Notes under the pieces: model-generated
What the model was told of the DNA's origin: nothing
What the model saw: only the letters and a program-made list of their open reading frames with translations
Databases searched by the model: none
Made by a program: the position numbers and the translations under genes
In this document: positions 11,693-20,358 of the stretch, in pieces
Position numbering within the stretch: position 1 is the stretch's first letter
Layout: each line of letters starts with the position of its first letter
From: Thermomonas beijingensis
GTDB lineage: Bacteria; Pseudomonadota; Gammaproteobacteria; Xanthomonadales; Xanthomonadaceae
NCBI RefSeq assembly: GCF_020034655.1
Contig: NZ_JAIQDJ010000001.1
Span: 310,001-374,000 of the forward strand
DNA length: 64,000 nucleotides
Direction: 5' to 3'

Positions 11693-12935
11693 TCCCATCG
11701 CCCACCACGCCGCGCTGGACCTGCGCATGGCCAAAGCCGCCAAAGGCATTCGCCTGCTGAGTCTGGTCAGTTGGCCGGCCAGCGAGCAGCAAACTTTTCT
11801 GGCCGACTACGCGCAAGGCCGCGCCACGTTGCCGGTGTATCAATATCCCAAGCATGATTTTTCCGATGCGCGCCGCGAGTTGGTGGCGATTGCCGCCGCC
11901 GCCGATCCGGCGCATCCACTGGGCATTTATTTGATCGAGTCGGCGCACAGCTGGCAGCAAGCGGCAGCACTGTTGGAGCAATTGGGCACACCGAAGGTGG
12001 CAGAATTGTCGGTGGCGTTATTCGGCACTCCCGATCACACGCTGCCGGGCGGGGTGACCACGCGCGAGGCCGCGCAGCATTTTTTGTCGGTAGCTGGCGA
12101 GCTGGACAGCGAATTGTTATCGCCTGCCGAGCAGGTGGAAATTTCCGCCACCGCGCTGGCATTGCGCTTGCAAGCACAGCTGGATGATTTTTTTGATGCG
12201 CGGGTGATCGAGGTGGAGCTGGATCCGGATTTGATTGCCAAGGCTGCCGCGGGCTCGCGCAAAATTCGTATTCGCGCTGGCGCCGCGTTTTCCGATTACG
12301 ACATGCAGCAGCTGTTGCAGCACGAAGCATTTGTGCATTCATTGACCGCATTGAACGGGCAGCAACAAAGCGTATTGCCCAGCATGGCGCTGTCCTCGCC
12401 GCGCAGCACCGCCACCCAGGAAGGTTTGGCGGTGTTTGCCGAGTTGATCACCGGCAGCATTGATATCGAGCGCATGAAGCGAGTCAGCCTGCGCATCGAA
12501 GCGGTGGCAATGGCGATGGAAGGTGCGGACTTCATGCAGGTGTTCCGCTATTTCCTGGATGCCGGACAAAACCCGGTGGACAGCTTCACCTCGGCACAGC
12601 GGGTGTTTCGTGGCGTGCCCACCAGTGGCGGCATGGCGTTCACCAAAGACACCGTGTATTTGCGCGGTTTGATTGGCGTGCACACGTTTTTCCGTTGGTC
12701 GCTCAAACACGGTAATTTGCGCCAATGTCGGCGCTTGTTTGCCGGCAAAATGACCTTGGCCGATGTGCAGCGGTTTCAACCCTTGTTCGACGACGGCAGC
12801 TTGCAAGAACCGCGCTGGCTGCCGGCGTGGGCAGCACGCGCCAATGGTTTGGCGGGCATGTTGGCGTTTTCGCTGTTTGCCAACAAGATTCGCTTGGATC
12901 AAGCGATGAATGCCGAAACGGTGAGTGATTTTTAG
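11679..12935 (+). CDS. DUF1704 / 'flavohemoglobin expression-modulating QEGLA motif' protein with an HExxxH motif
   Basis: Protein of 418 residues of the DUF1704 family (PF08014), annotated elsewhere after its QEGLA motif, here TQEGLAVF with Glu248. Upstream is QHEAFVH (His215, Glu216, His220), an HExxxH arrangement. The eukaryotic member of the same family, MATCAP, is a zinc carboxypeptidase using an HExxxH plus a downstream glutamate, so a metallopeptidase activity is plausible here but unproven. ATG 11679 lies inside the end of rsgA (14-bp overlap); a longer frame to 11574 gives only an arginine-rich shadow of rsgA. Confidence 0.85.
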   Translation: MTAIDPIAHHAALDLRMAKAAKGIRLLSLVSWPASEQQTFLADYAQGRATLPVYQYPKHDFSDARRELVAIAAAADPAHPLGIYLIESAHSWQQAAALLEQLGTPKVAELSVALFGTPDHTLPGGVTTREAAQHFLSVAGELDSELLSPAEQVEISATALALRLQAQLDDFFDARVIEVELDPDLIAKAAAGSRKIRIRAGAAFSDYDMQQLLQHEAFVHSLTALNGQQQSVLPSMALSSPRSTATQEGLAVFAELITGSIDIERMKRVSLRIEAVAMAMEGADFMQVFRYFLDAGQNPVDSFTSAQRVFRGVPTSGGMAFTKDTVYLRGLIGVHTFFRWSLKHGNLRQCRRLFAGKMTLADVQRFQPLFDDGSLQEPRWLPAWAARANGLAGMLAFSLFANKIRLDQAMNAETVSDF

Positions 12936-13385
12936 CGCGTCGCCACAGCCGGCCGACGCGCCCATGCCACGTTGGTAAGCCGTGCGGTTTCCCTAATCTT
13001 TTGCTTTACAGCGTGCAATGGCCTGCGTAGAGGCCGCGCCACTTTCGGAACGACCGCCGTCGGTTCGATGCTGGCCACACGGCAGGCCATCGTTCCCATC
13101 GCGTTGAAAGGCACAAATGCAAGGCGTGGCCTGCCTCGCAAGAATGCAGGCGTCTCAGCCCGTGCGACAGGTCTTTGCCAAGCTGTCGATCAAGGGGAAA
13201 GTGAGGCACCAATCGAGGCGCGTGCTCCGATTCCAACTCACCAGCCCAAAGACGGCACTCAAATTTTTGGCGAAGCCTGCGCGAACTGGCGGACTACTTC
13301 AACGGGTAGTGCAGGCCGACCTGTTTCCTCCGGCCTCGATAAGTAAGTGCAAGGTCACGCCGAATAACAGTGGGGGGTATGAGAA
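12936..13385. other. 450-bp gap without a supported gene
   Basis: The segment starts with an 8-bp inverted repeat (GCGCGTCG 12935-12942 / CGACGCGC 12954-12961) right at the stop of the QEGLA gene, without a U-tract. Beyond it, open frames exist on both strands (for example 12972-13346 on the plus strand), but none has a ribosome binding site, a recognisable domain, or protein-like composition. A short stretch around 13262-13306 reads as NFWRSLRELADYFNG in one frame and ends at a stop, which could be a relic of a decayed gene. I see no transposase or tRNA end here. Confidence 0.5.
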
Positions 13386-14027
13386 GTGAGCACAATACAA
13401 ACTCAGGTCACGCAACAGTTGGTCGCTGCAATCAAAGCGCAATCATTAGATGGCGTGCGCTTGGCTCTCAATGCTGGTGCCAATCCGAATGCCTATGTCG
13501 GTGCCGATTCCATGCTGGGCTTGCATAGCGATGCCACGTGGCGAACCACGGACCATTATTCCGAAACATGGCTAGGTATCTTGCGTGCATTGCTGGAGAG
13601 CGGCGCGAATCCGAATCAATCGCTGGTCTCCTACCGAGGCGAACCCGAGTTCATGTTGCACGCGCTTTCGCAGTTTGGCGTTGCCCCGGGGATCAGGTTG
13701 ATGCTGGAATTCGGCGCGCATCCGGACTTGCTGCAGGACAGCGATACAGCGCTCGATATTCAGTCCTTCGAGCAACGCTTTACCGAGGTCTGCCAATTAC
13801 CCGATGAGTACAAGGGACGCGTACTACCGGAATATCCACTGCCAATAACGGATGAGTGCGACGAGCATAAGGGACCGGTCTACCAACGCTGGCTGATGCC
13901 GCAACACCAGCGCGCCCACGGCGTTCTTCGCAAGGCGGGCGCGTTGCATGCGTGGGAATTGAAGTCCCTCTCAATGAAACGCTATGCCTATACCCCGACA
14001 CCGCAGGCGGCCTGTTCACACAGGTAG
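13386..14027 (+). CDS. Ankyrin-repeat-like hypothetical protein, possibly frameshifted near its 3' end
   Basis: The 213-residue frame starts at GTG 13386. Residues about 12-36 (VAAIKAQSLDGVRLALNAG, then ANPNA) and about 63-80 (ILRALLESGANPN) match the helix-turn-helix-loop ankyrin pattern, and a third degenerate unit follows (LMLEFGAHPDLL). There is no signal peptide or membrane segment. The last 25 residues look out of frame, while the overlapping +1/-1 frame (13952-14359) continues with protein-like sequence, so the two may have been one gene. Small ankyrin proteins next to decayed sequence are sometimes immunity proteins; that is only a suggestion. Confidence 0.6.
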   Translation: MSTIQTQVTQQLVAAIKAQSLDGVRLALNAGANPNAYVGADSMLGLHSDATWRTTDHYSETWLGILRALLESGANPNQSLVSYRGEPEFMLHALSQFGVAPGIRLMLEFGAHPDLLQDSDTALDIQSFEQRFTEVCQLPDEYKGRVLPEYPLPITDECDEHKGPVYQRWLMPQHQRAHGVLRKAGALHAWELKSLSMKRYAYTPTPQAACSHR

Positions 14028-14359
14028 GAAGGCCGGATGCCGTATTCCATGCGCGTATTGGCAGCACACTGCGTGTACGGATTGCCAAATGGGCGGCGTG
14101 CTACATCGATCCTGACGTGGCTGGATATGACTCGCCCGAGGTTCGACGGTTCGACTACGCCGCCGCTTTGCGGGAAGCACAAGCCATCGGGGAAGCCTTG
14201 GCGCCGTTCATTGCTGACAACGTGAAAATCGCAACGTATATGCCGACACGCGACAGCATCGCAGCCGGTTGCACGCGTGGCGATGGCTACCAATGGAACC
14301 GTGTCACCCGGCAATGGGACAAGGCCAGCTGCTGGGAAGGAACGCGCGTCCAATCCTGA
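13952..14359 (+). CDS. Hypothetical protein, 135 aa; possible frameshifted C-terminal part of the ankyrin-like gene
   Basis: Frame open from 13871 to the stop at 14359 with no ATG near its beginning; GTG 13952 is the first usable start and has no clear Shine-Dalgarno sequence. It overlaps the ankyrin-like frame by 76 bases. The content is protein-like (YDSPEVRRFDYAAALREAQ, then a Trp-rich end GYQWNRVTRQWDKASCW), but I recognise no family. The lack of a good start and the odd end of the preceding frame favour a frameshift in a single longer gene over two independent genes. Confidence 0.5.
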   Translation: MGIEVPLNETLCLYPDTAGGLFTQVGRPDAVFHARIGSTLRVRIAKWAACYIDPDVAGYDSPEVRRFDYAAALREAQAIGEALAPFIADNVKIATYMPTRDSIAAGCTRGDGYQWNRVTRQWDKASCWEGTRVQS

Positions 14360-14367
14360 AATCAGGA
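14354..14367. promoter_or_regulatory. Perfect 6-bp inverted repeat before the PcfJ-like gene
   Basis: TCCTGA / TCAGGA with a 2-base spacer, overlapping the stop of the preceding frame and the AGGAG ribosome-binding-site-like sequence that serves ATG 14376 or ATG 14380. If a protein bound here or the RNA folded, it would mask that site; function is speculative. Confidence 0.25.
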
Positions 14368-14463
14368 GACGACAAATGCATGAGGCGCCGCACCATCTCA
14401 GGTTTTGCGACGACCCGAAGGCAATCTTGCGGGAATCGAAAACGAAAATCACGAGGCAAGGCC

Positions 14464-16497
14464 ATGGAAATCTCGCAAATCGAAGCACGCCAGCTGCTGG
14501 AGTTGAGCGCGCTCTGGCCACGTGCCGTGTGCGTGCCAGGCACGCAACGCGTGGGCATCGTTCGTGGGCTGGCCGAACGCTTGGCGGCGCTGATGCCGGG
14601 CTGGTTGGACGAGATCGCCGCCAAACCGATCCGCATCGAGGACGATGGCACGTCGCGCCGTGTGCATTTCGTTGCGGGCTTCCGCTACGGCTACAGCCGG
14701 GCGACCAGGGAATTTTCCGCCGCATTCCTGCAGAACAACGGTTGTTGGGCCTTGGCGGACATCGAACACGATGACGGTCGCGCCAATTTCGACCCGCTGA
14801 TCCCCAGCCCCACATGGAACCGCCGGATCGGTTACGCGCTGCTGGACAAGGCGCGCAAGGTACTGGTGGATGCCGTCATCGCGCAGGTGGGTGCGGAATG
14901 CAATGAAGATAACGCCGTGGCCATTCGCGGGACTGTCGATTTCATCGCGTGGCAGGCATGGCGCATCGCGGGGTTGGCCCGGCAGGTCCCTGCGCACTTT
15001 CCAACGAAACCCATGCGTGCGCTGCTGGCACAAGCACTGGCCATCGAACCTGCCTTGCTGGCGCTGGCCCGCAAATGCCGCATCAGCGTGCATCGCCATC
15101 CCATCACCAACCGTTTCCTGACCTTCGTGTGGCGCCACCGGGAGGCGTTGGAGCGTATTGAACGGCAAACGCCACAACTACTGTCGTTCGTGGCCGAATA
15201 CATGTTCACGCACGGCGTTCCCGACGCCGACCCCACGCAGGCCGCAAAGGCATGGCTGCGTGCGCATGGCGTGACCCGGCAGGCAAGTCTGCTGCTGGAC
15301 ACGCAGGGCGTGCGGCCATTGCGCGGCTTTGTGGAGTCCTTTGCCGGCGACGAGCAGTTGGCCGCGCTGGCGTTGGCGTTGCGGTTGGCCCAAACCGGGC
15401 ATGGTGTGCAGCGACCGTCACGCGCCGCTTACCGCGTGCTGTCGCAGGTCTGGCGTCACACCAGCGCCGACGGGATCCGGCAGTGGTTCGCCAAGCTTCC
15501 GCAGCAAGTGGCGGTGCAGTGCGTGCGGCGGGCGGAGTGCGCGCAACATCCTGCTGCGGTTGCCGTGGCCCGTGACGAAATTCGCCGTGTGGTGGCGTGG
15601 TGGTTGCGCATTGCAGATGCGCCTCCAGCAGGTGCGGTCACTGGCAGTTGGCAGCGCTGGCTGCAACTGGTCAAAGCTGCCCAAACCCGCAAGCGGCTGG
15701 CATTGCAAGCCGTCAGTTGGCACAGCCCAGTCAACGAGCTGGTGCATCACAGTGGCAAGGCGCGTGCATTGACCAATGGCTTGGCCTTGTACGACGAGGG
15801 TGAGACGATGCGGCACTGTATCGATGGCTACCGTGATGATTGCATCAACGGTACGTTCTTGGCCTTTCATGTCGAGTTCGAAAGGGATGGCAAGCCCCGC
15901 CAGGCGACGGTTGGCTTGGTGAAGCGTGAACACCGCTTTTTCAAATGGCAGGTCAGCGATGTCTGCGGTGTTGCCAATGCCAGATTTGGCCGGGAATGGC
16001 CCGAAATTGCCAAGCAATTGGAGGGGCTTTGCAATGTGCGCGAAATGGTGCGAGCGCGCCGCGAGGCCGCGCGTCGCGCAGCGATGATGCAAGGGGTGAC
16101 GTGGATGTGTGTGGCGTTGCCAAGCTTCAAGGATTGGCGCGGCAAGGCAACTGCGATCACCAGCACGCAGGCGCTTGTCGATTACGGCAAGACCCTGTGG
16201 TGCGACATCCAGCACTACGCCGAGGAATGCGCCAGCGGGCAGGCGCAGGCGTATCGCGTCGTCATCGAAAACCGATACGCATGGAAAACCTATGGTCTAG
16301 ATCGCTACGAGCACTTCGTTGTGCTGCTACGGAAACATGCAGCGGGCTGGGCGGTTGCCGATGTGCGCACCACCCACGGCATGCGCTACCAGCATTCGCC
16401 GATCGAACCGTTTGCCCTAAAACTGGCCGCAGCCTGCAACCACACAGATCGCGTCAACGATGGCATTACGCAAGCAGCGCAGTTGCGAGTGGCGTGA
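14464..16497 (+). CDS. PcfJ-like protein
   Basis: Large soluble protein of 677 residues with a PcfJ-type domain at about 430-520; the signature is DEGETMRHCIDGYRDDC, with His451-Cys452, followed by beta strands (FLAFHVEF, ATVGLV). PcfJ was named from the enterococcal pCF10 conjugation region, but its biochemical role is unknown. The N-terminal 400 residues are helical and unrecognised. ATG 14464 is chosen; an in-frame ATG at 14380 follows AGGAG (14364-14368) and would add a basic 28-residue extension, so the start is uncertain. No conjugation genes are nearby, so the gene is solitary. Confidence 0.75.
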   Translation: MEISQIEARQLLELSALWPRAVCVPGTQRVGIVRGLAERLAALMPGWLDEIAAKPIRIEDDGTSRRVHFVAGFRYGYSRATREFSAAFLQNNGCWALADIEHDDGRANFDPLIPSPTWNRRIGYALLDKARKVLVDAVIAQVGAECNEDNAVAIRGTVDFIAWQAWRIAGLARQVPAHFPTKPMRALLAQALAIEPALLALARKCRISVHRHPITNRFLTFVWRHREALERIERQTPQLLSFVAEYMFTHGVPDADPTQAAKAWLRAHGVTRQASLLLDTQGVRPLRGFVESFAGDEQLAALALALRLAQTGHGVQRPSRAAYRVLSQVWRHTSADGIRQWFAKLPQQVAVQCVRRAECAQHPAAVAVARDEIRRVVAWWLRIADAPPAGAVTGSWQRWLQLVKAAQTRKRLALQAVSWHSPVNELVHHSGKARALTNGLALYDEGETMRHCIDGYRDDCINGTFLAFHVEFERDGKPRQATVGLVKREHRFFKWQVSDVCGVANARFGREWPEIAKQLEGLCNVREMVRARREAARRAAMMQGVTWMCVALPSFKDWRGKATAITSTQALVDYGKTLWCDIQHYAEECASGQAQAYRVVIENRYAWKTYGLDRYEHFVVLLRKHAAGWAVADVRTTHGMRYQHSPIEPFALKLAAACNHTDRVNDGITQAAQLRVA

Positions 16498-16506
16498 GTG
16501 CGCGCG

Positions 16507-17841
16507 CTAGCGCAGCTCCTGCAACGTTCCATCGGCGTGGATGCGGTAATCGGCGGGTGCGTTGGCGTTCACGATGCGCACGCGGTTGCCTATTGCAACG
16601 CCTTGGTAGCTTGGGATGCTGTGGGTGAGGCGCACGAAGATCCAGTCTTTGGCGTCGGGTGCCAGTTGCAGGGTGATGCCGGTTGGGTGGGTGCGCAGGG
16701 CGTGCGCCAGTGCGGGTGAAAACACGGCCTGGATGCGCCCAACGTGCTGTATTCGCCACATCACGGTGCCGCCGTGGAGAGCGGTGAGGGCGGCAAATAC
16801 GAGGATGACGCCGCGGCCTAGGTGGCTTGCTTGCGGCCATGCCCCGGCGATGATCATCGCGGTGATGGCGGCAAAGCCGTAGCCGTAATGATTCCAGCTA
16901 CTACCCAACGGCAGCACTGGAAGTAGCGCCGCAATTCCACCAAGCAGGAAGAGTGTGCACAGCTTGGGCGACGCACGCCATAACGCGATCAACATGCCTG
17001 ACCACAGCAGGCCTGCCAGCAGCACTGGGCCGCTGCGACGAAGGGTGGTGGAGATTTCCAGCAAGGGCGGAATCGGGGCAAAGATTTGATATTCAAACCA
17101 ACGCTGCGGCAGGTTGAGCACACTTAATGTGTATTGCGAACCTTCGCGCGGTGCATGCAGCAGTACATCCAAGCGCAAGCCCAGATACACCGCGCAGACC
17201 GCGCCTGTGGCCAGCATACTTGTCCACCATCGGGATTTTCTCGCCGCATCATCATCCAGCCACCACGCCAGTGCCAGCAGCGGAGGGATGGCGAAGGCAG
17301 CTTCTTTGCCGAGTAGGGCCAGCGTAGTCAGCGTGGCGCTGCTGATGGCCGCCATCCATTGCGCGCGCGCGCGCTGTACCAGCAACGCGATGCCCAGTGC
17401 GCAACTTAGCCAGATCAAATCGGCCATGCAGCCTACCCAGCCGTGGGTATAGGCGGCATACGGGGTCAGCACAAACCCCAATGCACCGAACACGGCGGGC
17501 CAGCGCGACATGCCAAAGCTACGCCCGATCCAGTGCAGCGCCACTGCATTGAGTGCGCCCCACAGCACCAGTACGGCATGAAACAGCATCGGCGTATCGA
17601 ATAACGCCCGCGACAGCGCCATCCACAATGAAAAGGTCAGCGGCCGATATTGGAATGCGGAGGTTTCCAGCCATGGCGATGGAGTGCTGGCATTGGCCAA
17701 CGCCGCCCATTGCAGTTCGTCGTGACTAAAGTAGCCGGGATTGAGAATCAGCGGCAGTTGCAGTAGCAAGGCCGCCAGCAAGACGCAGGCTGCTATGCCT
17801 TTGTTGGATAGCGTCTGGTGGCTAGGTGATAGCGGATTCAT
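16507..17841 (-). CDS. Polytopic membrane protein, GT-C glycosyltransferase-like
   Basis: Integral membrane protein of 444 residues with about nine to ten hydrophobic helices. Features suggest a GT-C (polyprenyl-phosphate-sugar-dependent) fold: an acidic YFSHDELQWAA motif in the first extracytoplasmic loop, where GT-C enzymes keep a catalytic Asp/Glu, and a soluble C-terminal tail. I do not see a specific family signature, so the sugar and acceptor are unknown. ATG 17841 overlaps the stop of the upstream D-amino acid dehydrogenase gene as ATGA, so it is the last gene of the gltS-dadA operon. Confidence 0.7.
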   Translation of the reverse strand: MNPLSPSHQTLSNKGIAACVLLAALLLQLPLILNPGYFSHDELQWAALANASTPSPWLETSAFQYRPLTFSLWMALSRALFDTPMLFHAVLVLWGALNAVALHWIGRSFGMSRWPAVFGALGFVLTPYAAYTHGWVGCMADLIWLSCALGIALLVQRARAQWMAAISSATLTTLALLGKEAAFAIPPLLALAWWLDDDAARKSRWWTSMLATGAVCAVYLGLRLDVLLHAPREGSQYTLSVLNLPQRWFEYQIFAPIPPLLEISTTLRRSGPVLLAGLLWSGMLIALWRASPKLCTLFLLGGIAALLPVLPLGSSWNHYGYGFAAITAMIIAGAWPQASHLGRGVILVFAALTALHGGTVMWRIQHVGRIQAVFSPALAHALRTHPTGITLQLAPDAKDWIFVRLTHSIPSYQGVAIGNRVRIVNANAPADYRIHADGTLQELR

Positions 17842-19082
17842 GGCGCGTGCAGTACCAGTCGCGCGGCGCGTTCGCCGCTACCCATCGCCAAGGTCCAACC
17901 CAACATGCCGTGGCCGATATTGAGCACCAGTCCTGGTTGGGCCCGCGCAATCACTGGGCTGGAGTGGGGCGTGACCGGGCGTAACCCCGCCCATGGTGAA
18001 GCAACCTGCGCGTACTCGGCTGCTTGTGGCAGCGAGGCCTGCGCCATTGCCAACAATTGCGCAAAACGCTGCGGGTCTGGTGTGGAATCCCAATGGTTGA
18101 GGTCGGCCAAGCCGGCCACGCGAATGGAGTTCCCCAGTTTGCAGAACACCAGTTTGCGGGCGGTATCGGTGATGCTGGCGGCGGGTGCTTGCGCGCCGCA
18201 GGGGGCGGTGAACGAATAGCCTTTGACCGCCATCAAGGGCGAGCGGATGCCGAGTTGTCGCAGCAAGCCGTGGCTGTCGATGCCGGCACAGAGTGCGATT
18301 TTTTTGGCGCGCAGATGCAGACCGTTGGCAGCTTGCAGGTGCCAGCCTTCGGGAGTGCGATGCAGGCCGTGCACGGCAACATCGAAGTACGGCTCCACGC
18401 CATACTCGGCGCACAGCAGGTGCAGCAATTGGCTGCTGAATTTGAACGGGTCACCCACTTCTTCTTCAGGCGAATGCACCACGAAGGCCATGTCGCGCGC
18501 GGCGATCAGTGCTGGCTCGATGGCGATCGCTTGTGCAGGTGTCAGTACGTTTTGCCGCACGCCGAATTGGTACTTGGCGGCGATCATCGCGCGTGCTTTG
18601 GGCAGTGCGGCTGCGTCGTAATAGACATGCAGTTTGCCTGGGGCAGTGTGGTCAAATGCAATCGGGTGGCGCGCCAAGAGTTCGGCCATGGCGGCGCGTG
18701 ATTCCAATGCCAGCGCCAACGTTGCCAATGTGTTGCGTTCAAGCCGGTGTGCAGTGGCGTTACGCAAAAATGCCAAGCCCCAGCGCCAGTAGTGCGGGTC
18801 TGCCGAGGCGCGGGTACGGAACGCCGCATCGCGGCCCAGCAACATGCCTGGCAGTTGCTTCCACAGTGCTGGCGCGGCCATGGCATCGGTGTAGGCATAA
18901 CTCAGTTGAGCGCCATTGGCGAATGATGCGCCCAGTGCGGGCCCCTGCCCACGTTCGATCAGTGCCACCTGCCTCCCGCGTCGAGCCAGGGCGTAGGCAG
19001 TGCTGATGCCGACCACACCGGCACCAAGCACGGCAACATCGACAATACGTTCCGGGTCGGTTGTGGGGTTGGCGGTGGGCAT
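17838..19082 (-). CDS. dadA: FAD-dependent D-amino acid dehydrogenase
   Basis: Membrane-associated flavoenzyme that oxidatively deaminates D-amino acids and passes electrons to the respiratory chain. The 414-residue protein has the dinucleotide-binding motif LGAGVVGISTAYALARRG followed by LIERGQGPALGASFANG, and the C-terminal GLRPVTPHSSPVI and GHGMLGWTLAMGSG typical of DadA. ATG 19082 sits just after the gltS stop; a TTG at 19088 overlapping that stop is the alternative. No alanine racemase (dadX) is adjacent. Coupling to a glutamate carrier suggests that D-glutamate or another peptidoglycan-derived D-amino acid is the substrate, which is an inference. Confidence 0.9.
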   Translation of the reverse strand: MPTANPTTDPERIVDVAVLGAGVVGISTAYALARRGRQVALIERGQGPALGASFANGAQLSYAYTDAMAAPALWKQLPGMLLGRDAAFRTRASADPHYWRWGLAFLRNATAHRLERNTLATLALALESRAAMAELLARHPIAFDHTAPGKLHVYYDAAALPKARAMIAAKYQFGVRQNVLTPAQAIAIEPALIAARDMAFVVHSPEEEVGDPFKFSSQLLHLLCAEYGVEPYFDVAVHGLHRTPEGWHLQAANGLHLRAKKIALCAGIDSHGLLRQLGIRSPLMAVKGYSFTAPCGAQAPAASITDTARKLVFCKLGNSIRVAGLADLNHWDSTPDPQRFAQLLAMAQASLPQAAEYAQVASPWAGLRPVTPHSSPVIARAQPGLVLNIGHGMLGWTLAMGSGERAARLVLHAP

Positions 19083-19084
19083 GC

Positions 19085-20281
19085 TCAATGCGGCCAGAAA
19101 TTGATGAAGCCGGTAATGATCAGGGCGTTGGTGAAGTCGATGAAGAATGCGCCCACCAGCGGGGCCACCAAAAATGCACGCGGGGCCACGCCATAGCGCT
19201 CCACCAGGGTGCGCATCACTGCCATTGCATTGGCGGTAGTGCCCAGCATGAACCCGATGAAGCCGCCGCCCATCACGGCGGCGTCATAGTCGCGGCCCAT
19301 CACCCGAAATACCACCCCGCAGAACACCGCAACCAATGCCGATTGCAATGCCAAATTGAGCAGCAGCGGGGCCGCCAGGCCGGCCAGTTCCCATAGTTTC
19401 AAATTCATCAGCGCAACCGCCAGAAACAGCGACAGGCAGACATTGCCGATCAGTTCGAGTGTGGCCACCGACAGGCCGAGCCAGCCGCGGCTATCGTCCA
19501 GATTCCGCAGCAGGGCCCCTGCCAGCATCGCGCCCACATAGGCCGGCAACGTCACCCCGGTGCTGGTGATCAGCTTGCTCACCCACGCCCCCAGCCACAT
19601 CGCGACCAGCAAAATGACGATGCTTTTGAGCGCGGTGTATTCGCGCTGGCTTTCCGTGGCGACCTCCACTGCAACCGCTTCATCGGGTGCGTGGTGGTCA
19701 CTGGGGCGCACCGAGGTCAGGCCATTGCGACGAATGAACCAGGTCGCCACCGGCCCGCCCAGCAAGCCGCCACAGACAATCCCGGCCATTGCCGAGGCCA
19801 CCGCGATCGAGGCCGCACCACTCACGCCGGCGCGTTCAAACAGCGGGGCAAATGCCAGCCCAGTGGCAGGGCCGCCGGTCAAGGTGGTGGAGCCGGCCAG
19901 CACCCCAAATAGCGGATGCAGACCAAAGCCGATTGCTACTGCCATTCCCAGCAAGTTTTGCAATACCGCAAAGCCGCTGGCCAGCAGCAAGAACAGGGCG
20001 ACTTGGCGGCCGCTGATCTTCAGCAAACGCGCACTGGCGTTGAAGCCAATGCTGGTAAAGAACGCGATCATCAAGGCTGGTTGCAAACTGGTATCCAGTG
20101 CCACCCAAGTGGTGCCGCGCGCATGCGCTGCCCACGCAATCAGCGCAAACACCAGACCGCCAATCACCGGCGGGGGCAGGTTGTAGCGGCTCAGCAGCGG
20201 AATCACGCGGCACAGTGCGTAGCCAAGGAACAGGGCGATGCCGGCAAGCGCCAACGTGTGCACGGCGTTCAGTTCAAGCAT
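19085..20281 (-). CDS. gltS: Sodium/glutamate symporter
   Basis: Inner-membrane Na+-coupled glutamate carrier of the ESS family. The 398-residue protein has about eleven helices in two inverted halves. The first pore motif, STTLTGGPATGLAF, and the mirrored motif in the second half, GFMLGTTANAMAVM, are both present. It is the first gene of a tightly packed operon with dadA and a GT-C-like membrane protein, and is divergent from maeB across 77 bp. Co-transcription with dadA suggests uptake of an amino acid for oxidation. Confidence 0.93.
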   Translation of the reverse strand: MLELNAVHTLALAGIALFLGYALCRVIPLLSRYNLPPPVIGGLVFALIAWAAHARGTTWVALDTSLQPALMIAFFTSIGFNASARLLKISGRQVALFLLLASGFAVLQNLLGMAVAIGFGLHPLFGVLAGSTTLTGGPATGLAFAPLFERAGVSGAASIAVASAMAGIVCGGLLGGPVATWFIRRNGLTSVRPSDHHAPDEAVAVEVATESQREYTALKSIVILLVAMWLGAWVSKLITSTGVTLPAYVGAMLAGALLRNLDDSRGWLGLSVATLELIGNVCLSLFLAVALMNLKLWELAGLAAPLLLNLALQSALVAVFCGVVFRVMGRDYDAAVMGGGFIGFMLGTTANAMAVMRTLVERYGVAPRAFLVAPLVGAFFIDFTNALIITGFINFWPH

Positions 20282-20358
20282 CGGATAGGGGTTCCTGGGT
20301 AGGGCCGTAGCCGGGTAGAGTCGGTATCATCCCTTATCCGCACCTGGAACACGCAGCG

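Noticed and set aside
12972-13346. 124-codon plus-strand frame in the accessory gap
   Set aside because: No ribosome binding site, no recognisable domain and low-quality composition; other frames in the same DNA are equally open.
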